Of a stretch of 12,308 nucleotides of DNA, positions 1-6,237 are shown piece after piece. This stretch comes from an uncultured Erysipelotrichaceae bacterium (GTDB lineage: Bacteria; Bacillota_I; Bacilli_A; Erysipelotrichales; Coprobacillaceae): assembly GCA_900544435.1 (NCBI GenBank), contig UQVG01000036.1, positions 1 through 12,308 on the forward strand, read 5' to 3'. The first letter of the stretch is position 1. Every line of letters starts with the position of its first letter. The notes under the pieces are model-generated. The model was not told the origin of the DNA and did no database searches. It was given only the letters and a program-made list of their open reading frames with translations. The position numbers and the translations under genes were made by a program.

Positions 1-55
1 TTTAAAGTGAGAATAACGGAGTTAAATCAAAAGATGTGTCAGATGGTTAATTAAG

Positions 56-92
56 AAAAATAACAAAATAAGTAAAAACTTACTTTGTTATT
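56..92 (-). terminator. Rho-independent terminator of the rnf operon
   Basis: On the minus strand a 15-bp stem (92-78 pairing with 73-59) with one G-U wobble and a four-base loop is followed by a T-rich run (TTTTT, then C and more T). The upstream arm overlaps the rnfB stop codon at 90-88, so transcription should stop directly after the last rnf gene. The 58 bases to its left hold no recognisable feature. Confidence 0.8.
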
Positions 93-873
93 CAATAATC
101 TTTCGTGGACATTTGTCTTTACAATTTCCACAATGGATACATTTTGAATAGTCGATGTGTGCTAAAAAATCATCCACAGTAATCGCATTTACAGGACATA
201 CTTTTGTACACATCCTACACCCTAAACAACCTACTTGACAACTAGCGTTGACAATTGGTCCTTTATCATGACTATTACATCTTACATGATAAGTAGAATC
301 ATAAGGAACCATTTCAATAAGATGTTGAGGACAAGCATCCATACATTTTTGACATGACTTACATTTATCTTGATCAACTTGAGCAACACCGTCAATGACA
401 TGAATAGCATCAAATGCACAGGCTTTGACGCAACTACCATACCCAACACATCCAAAGCGGCATTTCTTATCTCCACTTCCAGGAATAACAGCTGCACTTA
501 AACAATCATGAATACCATCGTATTGATATTGAGTCTTTATTTTATCACAAGTTCCTTTACATTTAACATAAGCTACTAAATGTGTATTCTCTTCTACTTC
601 TAAATGGAGAATTTCTCCTATTTTTTTAGCAACTTCTATTCCACCAACAGGACATTGATTAATTGGGGCTTCTTTTTTAGCAATTGCACATGCAAGGCCA
701 TCACATCCAGGATAACCACAAGCTCCACAGTTATTTCCAGGAAGAACCGCTCTAATTTTTTCTTCATCTTCATTGACTTCTACTTTAAATTTAACACTGG
801 CAAGTGAAAGGAATATTCCAATAAACAATCCTATACTTCCAACAACAATAATTGCAATAATGACTGTATTCAT
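88..873 (-). CDS. rnfB: Rnf complex subunit B, polyferredoxin
   Basis: RnfB (261 aa) is the polyferredoxin subunit of the Rnf complex and is thought to take electrons from reduced ferredoxin at the cytoplasmic face. Residues 1-26 form an N-terminal membrane anchor. An Fe4S domain follows with C49, C52, C57 and C74 (CGACGYPGC motif). A long cysteine-rich part has C105, C109, C124, C138, C142, C148 and C152, then ferredoxin motifs at C171/174/177/181, C216/219/222/226 and C245/248/251/255. There are 26 cysteines in all, enough for about six [4Fe-4S] clusters, as in clostridial RnfB and unlike the shorter two-cluster proteobacterial form. The protein stops six residues after the last cluster cysteine, without a tail. 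AAGGAGG lies seven bases before the ATG and overlaps the rnfA stop. It is the last gene of the operon. Confidence 0.96.
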   Translation of the reverse strand: MNTVIIAIIVVGSIGLFIGIFLSLASVKFKVEVNEDEEKIRAVLPGNNCGACGYPGCDGLACAIAKKEAPINQCPVGGIEVAKKIGEILHLEVEENTHLVAYVKCKGTCDKIKTQYQYDGIHDCLSAAVIPGSGDKKCRFGCVGYGSCVKACAFDAIHVIDGVAQVDQDKCKSCQKCMDACPQHLIEMVPYDSTYHVRCNSHDKGPIVNASCQVGCLGCRMCTKVCPVNAITVDDFLAHIDYSKCIHCGNCKDKCPRKIIE

Positions 874-885
874 CGTATTTCCTCC

Positions 886-1458
886 TTAAATCAAGCCTGA
901 AAAGCCAATAAAGGCAATAGCCATCAAACCTGCTGTAATTAAAACAATTGGTGAGCCTTGTAAAACATGAGGAATATCATTATCGGCAATTCTTTCTCTT
1001 ATTCCTGCTAAAATTGTAATTGAAATTGTAAATCCTAAAGCTGTCCCAAAACCAGCTACAACACTTGTTACAAAATCATAATTATTTTGTACATTTGTTA
1101 AAGCAACACCTAAAACAGCACAGTTGGTTGTAATAAGAGGTAAATAAACACCTAATGAATTATATAAAGGTGGCAAATATTTTTTTAAAAAGAGTTCTAC
1201 AAATTGAACAAGTGCTGCAATAATTAAAATAAAGGCGACTGTTTCTAAATATTCAACATGTAACAAAACAAGTAAACGATACAATAAATGAGTTACAGCT
1301 GAAGCAATTGTAATTACAAAAATAACTGCACCACCCATAGACATTGCGGTTTTGGTTTGTTTTGAAACCCCTAAAAATGGACATAAACCTAAAAACTGTG
1401 ATAAAACGACATTATTAACTAAAGAAACACTAATCAGTGTTAAAATGAGTGTTTTCAT
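886..1458 (-). CDS. rnfA: Rnf complex subunit A, integral membrane protein
   Basis: RnfA (190 aa, the usual length) is a six-helix membrane subunit of the Rnf/Nqr family that pairs pseudo-symmetrically with RnfE. The conserved half-membrane cysteines are present: C26 in GLCPFLG and C113 in TTNCAVLG. In the family, these with their RnfE equivalents hold a [2Fe-2S] cluster in the membrane core that passes electrons across the bilayer. The start ATG overlaps the rnfE stop as ATGA (1458-1455), indicating translational coupling, and AAAGGAGG lies about ten bases upstream inside rnfE. The gap to rnfB is 12 bp. No catalytic residue looks to be missing. Confidence 0.96.
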   Translation of the reverse strand: MKTLILTLISVSLVNNVVLSQFLGLCPFLGVSKQTKTAMSMGGAVIFVITIASAVTHLLYRLLVLLHVEYLETVAFILIIAALVQFVELFLKKYLPPLYNSLGVYLPLITTNCAVLGVALTNVQNNYDFVTSVVAGFGTALGFTISITILAGIRERIADNDIPHVLQGSPIVLITAGLMAIAFIGFSGLI

Positions 1459-2153
1459 TTTTTATGATCCTCCTTTAACAAAGATTTATTTATTTGACAT
1501 TGATTACCATGACAATGCATACAATCTCCTCCACACTTTAAAGATGAATGAGAAACATTCGTCGCACTAGGTAATTTTAATTTATTTTGAATAGCTGTTA
1601 ACAAAGCAAGTATAAAGAATGCTCCTGGTGCCATCACAAAAATTGTTATTGGCTCAAACGAAATAGGTAATGACATTGAAAAAAATGTTCCTGCACCTAA
1701 TATTTCTCTTACTAAACCTATACAAGTTAAAGCTAAAGTAAAACCAAGCCCCATACCAAGACCATCCATAATTGATAAAAGTGGATTATTTTTAGAAGCA
1801 AAGGCTTCTGCTCTTCCTAAAATAATACAATTGACAACAATTAAAGGAATATAAATACCAAGTGTATCATATAAAGATGGAATATATCCTTGTAATAATA
1901 ATTGTACAACTGTAACAAGTGAAGCAACAATAACAATATAAGCAGGAATACGCATACGACTAGGAATAATATTTCTAAGTGCTGAAATAACAAAATTCGA
2001 CATAATTAAAACAGCCATTGTTGTAAGTCCCATTCCCATTCCATTCATTGCTGAGGTTGTAACCGCAAGTGTCGGACACATACCAAGCATTAATACAAAG
2101 GTAGGATTTTCTTTAATGATTCCATTATATAAAGGTTTTAAATATTTCTTCAT
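1455..2153 (-). CDS. rnfE: Rnf complex subunit E, with cysteine-rich C-terminal tail
   Basis: RnfE (232 aa) is the membrane partner of RnfA. The paired motif cysteines are C26 (GMCPTLA) and C109 (VVNCIILG), the expected ligands for the shared intramembrane [2Fe-2S] cluster. The six-helix core ends near residue 190. A soluble tail of about 40 residues follows, with four closely spaced cysteines (C207, C211, C214, C219) and H213 and H215 among them. The tail is absent from the RnfA paralogue next door; I recall cysteine-bearing tails in some other Firmicute RnfE proteins but cannot check. AAAGGAAG precedes the ATG, which lies four bases after the rnfG stop. The gene overlaps rnfA by 4 bp. Confidence 0.95.
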   Translation of the reverse strand: MKKYLKPLYNGIIKENPTFVLMLGMCPTLAVTTSAMNGMGMGLTTMAVLIMSNFVISALRNIIPSRMRIPAYIVIVASLVTVVQLLLQGYIPSLYDTLGIYIPLIVVNCIILGRAEAFASKNNPLLSIMDGLGMGLGFTLALTCIGLVREILGAGTFFSMSLPISFEPITIFVMAPGAFFILALLTAIQNKLKLPSATNVSHSSLKCGGDCMHCHGNQCQINKSLLKEDHKK

Positions 2154-2157
2154 ATTT

Positions 2158-2760
2158 TCATCTTCCTTTCAATAAATCATAAAAATCTAAGGCTCCATTA
2201 ATACCATTTGTCATTGCTTTAGAAGTAATGGTTGCTCCTGATAAAGAATCTACTTCACCTTCATTTTGTTTACCATTTTTAACGACTTGGAAATGATCTA
2301 TTTTTTTACCTACATACTGATTTCTAAACTCTTCATTTTTAGCGTTCATCCCAAGTCCTACTGTTTCATCAATTGATAAAATTTCAACACCTGTAATTTC
2401 TTTTTGAAGGTTGATACCAACAATGATTTCAATATCACCACCAAAACCATCATGATCAAACACTTGAATAATATAACCGATAGTTTGTTTTTGATGATAT
2501 GCTTTTAAAGCATTTTCTATTTCAAGACCGTTTTTACCATAATCCCCTTTAAGCTTTTTAGATAATTTTTTGATATCATTTTCTTTATAAGCTTTAAAAG
2601 AAGTTGCTTCTTTCATCACTTTTAAATAAGCATCTTGCTTACTTTGTTGTAATTGATGTTGAATAGGATTCTTCGTTATTTGATAAACATAACCAAGAAG
2701 CCCTCCACAAATAATAGTAATCACACATAAAATTAAGATATCTTTTATTATTTTTTTCAT
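2158..2760 (-). CDS. rnfG: Rnf complex subunit G, covalent-FMN protein
   Basis: RnfG (200 aa) is an FMN-binding subunit anchored by one N-terminal helix (residues 7-27), with the rest outside the cytoplasmic membrane. The SGATITS motif at 174-180 is the family's flavin attachment site, with FMN linked by a phosphoester to the second threonine (T179) through the flavin transferase ApbE. No apbE gene is in the window, so it must be supplied elsewhere. It relays electrons between the RnfA/E cluster and RnfD. The ATG overlaps the rnfD stop (ATGA, 2760-2757) and an AAGGTGG ribosome site lies inside rnfD. The rnfE start follows four bases after its stop. Confidence 0.95.
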   Translation of the reverse strand: MKKIIKDILILCVITIICGGLLGYVYQITKNPIQHQLQQSKQDAYLKVMKEATSFKAYKENDIKKLSKKLKGDYGKNGLEIENALKAYHQKQTIGYIIQVFDHDGFGGDIEIIVGINLQKEITGVEILSIDETVGLGMNAKNEEFRNQYVGKKIDHFQVVKNGKQNEGEVDSLSGATITSKAMTNGINGALDFYDLLKGR

Positions 2761-3674
2761 TTGACAACACCACCTTTTAATGTGAGTTTATCAATTAAAG
2801 GTACTAATAAATTAGAAATAATAATGGCATAAGAAACACCTTCTGCACTTGTTCCAAAAAAACGAAATAATCCTGTTAATACACCTAATAAAACACCATA
2901 AATAAGTTGCCCTTTTTGATCCATTGGACTTGTTACATAATCAGTTGCCATAAAAAAGGCACCAAAGATTAAACCTCCACCACATAACTCACACGCTAAA
3001 TAATAAATATCAAAAGGACATGGTGATAAAATTAATGTAAAAATAGAAAATGTAAAAAGATATGTTAAAGGAATGGTTACTTTAATAACTTTTTTAACAA
3101 TCAAATACAATGCACCTATTAAAAGTGCAATTGCAGAAGTTTCTCCAATTGTTCCAGCAGTATTTCCAATAAACATCCTTATTAAATCAAAGCTTTCACC
3201 ATTTTTTAAAACTGCAAGTGGCGTTGATGAAGTCATCCCATCAAATACAAAATTTGTCATTCTTCCAGTAAATGAAATCAACAAAAAACATCTTGCAGCT
3301 AACGCTGGATTCATAAAATTTTGTCCTAATCCTCCATAAAATTGTTTAACCACAATAATAGCAAAGAGACCCCCAATAACAGGAAGCCATAAAGGAACTG
3401 TTGATGGTAAATTTAAAGCAAGAATAAGTCCTGTGACAACTGCTGATAGATCTTTGATGGTAATTGTCTTTTTCATAAAACGTTCATATAAATATTCTGC
3501 TAAAACACATGTTGTTATCGTTGTTACAATAATCAATAAAGCATTTATTTTAAATTGAATAATTCCAAATAAAGTAGCTGGTATTAAAGCAATAATGACA
3601 TCTAACATAATAGAAGATGTTGTAACACGATCTTTAATATGCGGTGAAGCAGAAACATGTAGTAATTGATTCAT
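2757..3674 (-). CDS. rnfD: Rnf complex subunit D, membrane covalent-FMN protein
   Basis: RnfD is the large multi-helix membrane subunit of the Rnf complex, related to NqrB, and carries a covalently bound FMN. I start it at the ATG at 3674 (305 aa, MNQLLHVSASPH) because AGGTG sits six bases upstream. The frame is also open from a GTG at 3683, but that codon touches the rnfC stop and lies within the ribosome-binding region. The attachment motif is DGMTSSTPLA (145-154), with T151 the expected flavin threonine. Other family blocks are GGLGQNFMNPALAAR, GAFFMATDYVTSPMD and the final EGVSYAIIISNLLVPLID. Its stop overlaps the rnfG start (ATGA), and rnfC lies 9 bp upstream. Confidence 0.95.
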   Translation of the reverse strand: MNQLLHVSASPHIKDRVTTSSIMLDVIIALIPATLFGIIQFKINALLIIVTTITTCVLAEYLYERFMKKTITIKDLSAVVTGLILALNLPSTVPLWLPVIGGLFAIIVVKQFYGGLGQNFMNPALAARCFLLISFTGRMTNFVFDGMTSSTPLAVLKNGESFDLIRMFIGNTAGTIGETSAIALLIGALYLIVKKVIKVTIPLTYLFTFSIFTLILSPCPFDIYYLACELCGGGLIFGAFFMATDYVTSPMDQKGQLIYGVLLGVLTGLFRFFGTSAEGVSYAIIISNLLVPLIDKLTLKGGVVK

Positions 3675-3680
3675 GAATAA

Positions 3681-3685
3681 CACCT
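3681..3685 (-). promoter_or_regulatory. Ribosome-binding site deciding the rnfD start
   Basis: AGGTG at 3685-3681 lies six bases before the ATG at 3674 and overlaps the rnfC stop codon (TAG, 3686-3684). It supports the ATG over the GTG at 3683, which is itself part of this element. Confidence 0.7.
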
Positions 3686-4991
3686 ACTTTCTTTTATTAA
3701 CAGAGACTAAATATTTCATCTTCTTAAATGCCTGTGTCATATTTCTTTTTGCTGGACATGTATAGCTACAACAACCACATTCTATACATTCCATTCCACC
3801 ATTTAAAATAAAGGCCTCTGTATCATTTTTTGTTGCTATTTGATAAAGTTTTTGTGGAACTAATAAACTAGGACACACGTCTTTACATCGACCACAACGA
3901 ATACATGCAGAAGGTTCGTAAAGTGAAACTTCATCTTGTACAAGTGCAAGTAAAGAACTTGATGTCTTAGTTACAGGTATATCTAAATGGATAAGGGCAC
4001 TTCCCATCATTGGACCTCCACAAATAAGTTTTTGAACTTCAGATTTGAAACCTCCTAATTGTTCAACGATCCATTTAAAACTCGTTCCTATAGGGACTTC
4101 AATATTGCTAGGTGTAATTCCATCACCTGAAATTGTCATTACTTTAGAAATTAAAGGTTGATTATAACGAACCGCTTGATTAATAGCAATCACTGTTGCT
4201 ACATTATCAACAATACATCCTACATCTAAAGGAAGCATTTTAGAATTTAATGTCTTTCCTGTTAAAACTTTAACAAGCATTCTTTCTCCACCTTGAGGAT
4301 ATTTTGTTTTTAGTTCTTTCACAACAATTCTTTTTTCATCTTTACACTTTTCTTTTAATAAATGAATAGCCTCTTTTTTATTATCTTCAATCGCAATATA
4401 ACAAAGAGCTTTTGGAAACATTTCTAATAAAATATGAATTCCTGCTATTAGTTCATCTGTTTTTTCAAGCATCAAGCGATAATCACTTGTAAGATAAGGT
4501 TCACATTCAGCACCATTAACAATATAATATTGAACTTGATTTGGATCTTTAACAGAAAGTTTTACATGTGTAGGAAAACCAGCGCCTCCAAGACCAACTA
4601 TTCCTGCTGCCTTAATTCTTTCAATTTTTTCTTCATAAGTTAATTCTTGTTTATTATCTTGATTTTCAACTTTTTGATATAATCCATCATTAGAAATAAC
4701 AATAGATTCTTGCATTTTCCCACTAACATCCATTCTTTCTTCTATTTTTTTAACTACACCTGAAACTGAAGAAATAATAGGACTTGAAACAAAAGCATCA
4801 CTACAGGCAATAACTTGCCCAACTTTTATCTCATCTTTTACTTTAACAATTGGTTGACAAGGTGCACCAATATGTTGTTTTAAAGGAAATACAACTTCAT
4901 CACTTGCTTTTATTTTAATAATAGGTAAATCCTTTGTATATTGTTTTTGATCTTTTGGATGTATACCTCCAATAAACGATTTTAAACTCAT
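3684..4991 (-). CDS. rnfC: Rnf complex subunit C, NADH/FMN-binding iron-sulfur subunit
   Basis: RnfC is the peripheral cytoplasmic subunit where NAD+ is reduced, homologous to NqrF/Nuo51-like modules. Starting at 4991 it has 435 aa. The glycine-rich GLGGAGFPTHVKL (from about residue 133), NGAECEPYL and KYPQGGER blocks form the NADH/FMN fold. The C-terminus holds two [4Fe-4S] motifs: C363/C366/C369/C373 and C402/C405/C408/C412, each ending in CP. The frame also has an ATG at 5000, but the AAAGGGG site directly touches it, whereas it lies nine bases before the ATG at 4991, so I chose the latter. rnfC is the first gene of the operon, as in Clostridium and Acetobacterium (CDGEAB order), and is preceded by a dense regulatory region. 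Confidence 0.95.
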   Translation of the reverse strand: MSLKSFIGGIHPKDQKQYTKDLPIIKIKASDEVVFPLKQHIGAPCQPIVKVKDEIKVGQVIACSDAFVSSPIISSVSGVVKKIEERMDVSGKMQESIVISNDGLYQKVENQDNKQELTYEEKIERIKAAGIVGLGGAGFPTHVKLSVKDPNQVQYYIVNGAECEPYLTSDYRLMLEKTDELIAGIHILLEMFPKALCYIAIEDNKKEAIHLLKEKCKDEKRIVVKELKTKYPQGGERMLVKVLTGKTLNSKMLPLDVGCIVDNVATVIAINQAVRYNQPLISKVMTISGDGITPSNIEVPIGTSFKWIVEQLGGFKSEVQKLICGGPMMGSALIHLDIPVTKTSSSLLALVQDEVSLYEPSACIRCGRCKDVCPSLLVPQKLYQIATKNDTEAFILNGGMECIECGCCSYTCPAKRNMTQAFKKMKYLVSVNKRK

Positions 4992-5000
4992 AACTTCCAT

Positions 5001-5007
5001 CCCCTTT
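5001..5007 (-). promoter_or_regulatory. Ribosome-binding site deciding the rnfC start
   Basis: AAAGGGG at 5007-5001 is directly next to the upstream ATG (5000) but nine bases before the ATG at 4991. Only the second spacing is workable, so RnfC should begin MSLKSFIGG. Confidence 0.7.
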
Positions 5008-5024
5008 AACCCTATTTTAGTCCT

Positions 5025-5052
5025 ATTATTTTCAAATTGAAAGCGTTTACAA
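5025..5052 (-). promoter_or_regulatory. Predicted promoter of the rnfCDGEAB operon
   Basis: On the minus strand a -35-like TTGTAA (5052-5047) and a -10-like AATAAT (5030-5025) are separated by 16 bp. Transcription would start near 5018 and give a leader of about 27 bases before the ATG at 4991. The hexamers are imperfect, which would fit a promoter that depends on regulators. The spacer contains most of the cre site and a small palindrome (TTTCAA and TTGAAA around one base, 5030-5042). Confidence 0.5.
5038..5051. promoter_or_regulatory. cre site (CcpA operator) inside the rnf promoter
   Basis: TGAAAGCGTTTACA on the plus strand fits the catabolite-responsive-element consensus TGWAARCGYTWNCW at every position. 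The reverse complement, TGTAAACGCTTTCA, fits it too. It covers the -35 edge and much of the spacer of the predicted rnf promoter, where CcpA binding normally represses. No CcpA gene is in the window. Confidence 0.75.
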
Positions 5053-5074
5053 CAAGTTAAAAAATTAACTTGTT
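5051..5074. promoter_or_regulatory. Perfect inverted repeat upstream of rnf, Rex-like operator candidate
   Basis: Arms AACAAGTTAA (5051-5060) and TTAACTTGTT (5065-5074) are perfect complements around four bases. The inner part, GTTAA-N4-TTAAC, equals the core of the clostridial Rex site TTGTTAA-N4-TTAACAA, but the two outermost bases on each side are swapped (AA for TT). Its centre is about 44 bp before the predicted transcription start and it touches the -35 box. It has no following T run in either direction, so it is not a terminator. Rex is a guess; another dimeric regulator is possible. Confidence 0.55.
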
Positions 5075-5096
5075 TTCTTTGAAATATATGAAAATC

Positions 5097-5114
5097 ATGT
5101 GATTTTAATCACAT
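5097..5114. promoter_or_regulatory. TGTGA-N6-TCACA palindrome, Crp/Fnr-type operator candidate
   Basis: ATGTGATT (5097-5104) and AATCACAT (5107-5114) are perfect 8-bp arms around TT. This fits TGTGA-N6-TCACA, the general Crp-family recognition pattern (also Flp/ArcR-type proteins in Firmicutes), and partly the bacillar Rex site TTGTGAA-N4-TTCACAA. It lies between the bsh terminator and the rnf promoter, about 87 bp before the predicted start, a typical activator distance. It also happens to be close to the tail of the bsh terminator. Confidence 0.5.
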
Positions 5115-5122
5115 TTAAATAT

Positions 5123-5147
5123 AAAAAAAGATAGCTTTCGCTATCTT
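5123..5147 (-). terminator. Rho-independent terminator after bsh
   Basis: On the minus strand AAGATAGC (5147-5140) pairs perfectly with GCTATCTT (5135-5128) around a GAAA tetraloop and is followed by a T run (TTTTTTT overlapping the last stem bases to 5123). It lies seven bases after the bsh stop and isolates bsh from the rnf operon. Confidence 0.88.
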
Positions 5148-5154
5148 AAAAATA

Positions 5155-6129
5155 CTAATTTTGTTCATAAAATTCTTCGTCATCTAACATTGAATAACTT
5201 ATTAGGTGTTGACCATCCAAATTTACTTTATGCATATTAACGGCAGTAATTTGTCTTCTATTATATGTTGTATAATAATAGATTCCTTTTTGACTATTCC
5301 AACATGAAGTATAAATCGTTATTTCATATTTACCTTCATCTACTTCACAACACCCTCTTTGTTGTTCTACAGAACCTAAAATATGGAAAAATTGATTAAC
5401 ACTGTCTCTTTCATTATCTTTTGATTGTCCGTTCATTTTAGTAAAAGCAACTCTTACAAAACGTGACATCGAAGATAGGTCACCAGGTAAACCAAGAGCA
5501 CCCATTCCTCTAGAATATGATTTTAAATCTAATTGTTTAGAGAAACAGTTATGAGGTTGTTTAGGGGATAACGACATATAATTATTTAAGTTAAATAATT
5601 GTTTATCAAATGAAGGATTATTTGTAAGAACACCGACTGGGTTTTCATAGATTTTTAATCCTTCTTCTACTGATTCAACAGTTATACATCCACTTTGGTC
5701 TGCAATAATCCAATGTAATGAAGCTGCTGGTAAATGTTCATTATAAGGTGTCTTTACTAAATTAATTGTTTGAATAAGTTGTTTAGCTTCTTTCAATGTT
5801 GCACATTGACTTAAAACCCAAGGAATAAATTCATATTGGGCAACATTAATTGCATCTTCTTTAACATCATGATAATAAGCATTTCCGACAAAATTCAATC
5901 CTGCCATTCCTAAACCTTTTTCATTAACTGCATCATAATATAAAGGATATTCTTCTAATACATGAGCCATACCAATCATGGCGTAATGTTCAATATTTTT
6001 TTGCCCATGTCTATATTGTAATGGATAATTTCTTGGCATAATAGCTATTTTTTCACCATAAGAAAATTCGTAGTCTAAAGTTCTACCCATATAAAAATCT
6101 TTTGTTTGATAAGTTGCTGCTGTACACAT
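5155..6129 (-). CDS. bsh: Choloylglycine hydrolase / bile salt hydrolase
   Basis: This 324-aa Ntn-hydrolase of the choloylglycine hydrolase family is within the usual range of 316-338. Such enzymes cut the amide bond of glycine- or taurine-conjugated bile acids in the cytoplasm; there is no signal peptide. The nucleophile C2 follows the initiator Met directly (MCTAATY). R16 and D19 (GRTLD), N79 (AGLNF), the LTNNP asparagines (170-171) and R223 (SRFVR) match the catalytic set of the Clostridium perfringens enzyme. The loop YSRGMGALGLPGDLSS (205-220) is well conserved and carries an SRG triplet at a site linked to taurine/glycine preference. Penicillin V acylase activity is the main alternative, but the loop and spacing favour bile salts. 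It has its own promoter and terminator. The ribosome site AAAGAGAG is weak to moderate. Confidence 0.9.
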   Translation of the reverse strand: MCTAATYQTKDFYMGRTLDYEFSYGEKIAIMPRNYPLQYRHGQKNIEHYAMIGMAHVLEEYPLYYDAVNEKGLGMAGLNFVGNAYYHDVKEDAINVAQYEFIPWVLSQCATLKEAKQLIQTINLVKTPYNEHLPAASLHWIIADQSGCITVESVEEGLKIYENPVGVLTNNPSFDKQLFNLNNYMSLSPKQPHNCFSKQLDLKSYSRGMGALGLPGDLSSMSRFVRVAFTKMNGQSKDNERDSVNQFFHILGSVEQQRGCCEVDEGKYEITIYTSCWNSQKGIYYYTTYNRRQITAVNMHKVNLDGQHLISYSMLDDEEFYEQN

Positions 6130-6168
6130 ATAAAATCTCTCTTTCTAATCATTATTTTACTATTATAT

Positions 6169-6198
6169 AGTATAACCCATTTATTTCATCTTTATGAA
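6169..6198 (-). promoter_or_regulatory. Predicted bsh promoter
   Basis: On the minus strand TTCATA (6198-6193) and TATACT (6174-6169) are 18 bp apart. The -10 differs from consensus at one position; the -35 is weak. They lie between the pyk terminator and the bsh ribosome site. I see no operator repeat apart from a short ACTATATAGT palindrome overlapping the -10 box. Confidence 0.5.
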
Positions 6199-6201
6199 TT
6201 A

Positions 6202-6230
6202 GAAAAGAAAAACACTCCTAAGAGTGTATT
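6202..6230 (-). terminator. Rho-independent terminator after pyk
   Basis: On the minus strand ACACTC (6227-6222) pairs with GAGTGT (6217-6212) around TTAG. Flanking A-T pairs can extend the stem past one mismatch, and a T-rich tail (TTTTTCTTTTC) follows. It begins about ten bases after the pyk stop codon. Confidence 0.78.
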
Positions 6231-6237
6231 TCTAATA

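Noticed and set aside
282..497. Open frame of 71 codons on the minus strand inside rnfB
   Set aside because: It is a different frame of rnfB, which has unmistakable ferredoxin motifs; the translation has no domain and no ribosome site of its own was seen.
604..807. Plus-strand open frame opposite rnfB
   Set aside because: Low-complexity Phe/Asn/Ser translation caused by AT-rich antisense of a real gene.
1352..1570. Plus-strand open frame across the rnfE-rnfA junction
   Set aside because: Lies opposite two well-supported genes and shows no recognisable protein features.
3073..3339. Plus-strand open frame opposite rnfD
   Set aside because: Antisense shadow of a conserved membrane gene.
5051..5074. 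The long inverted repeat before rnfC as a terminator
   Set aside because: Neither strand has a T run directly after the repeat, and it lies at the promoter's -35 box.
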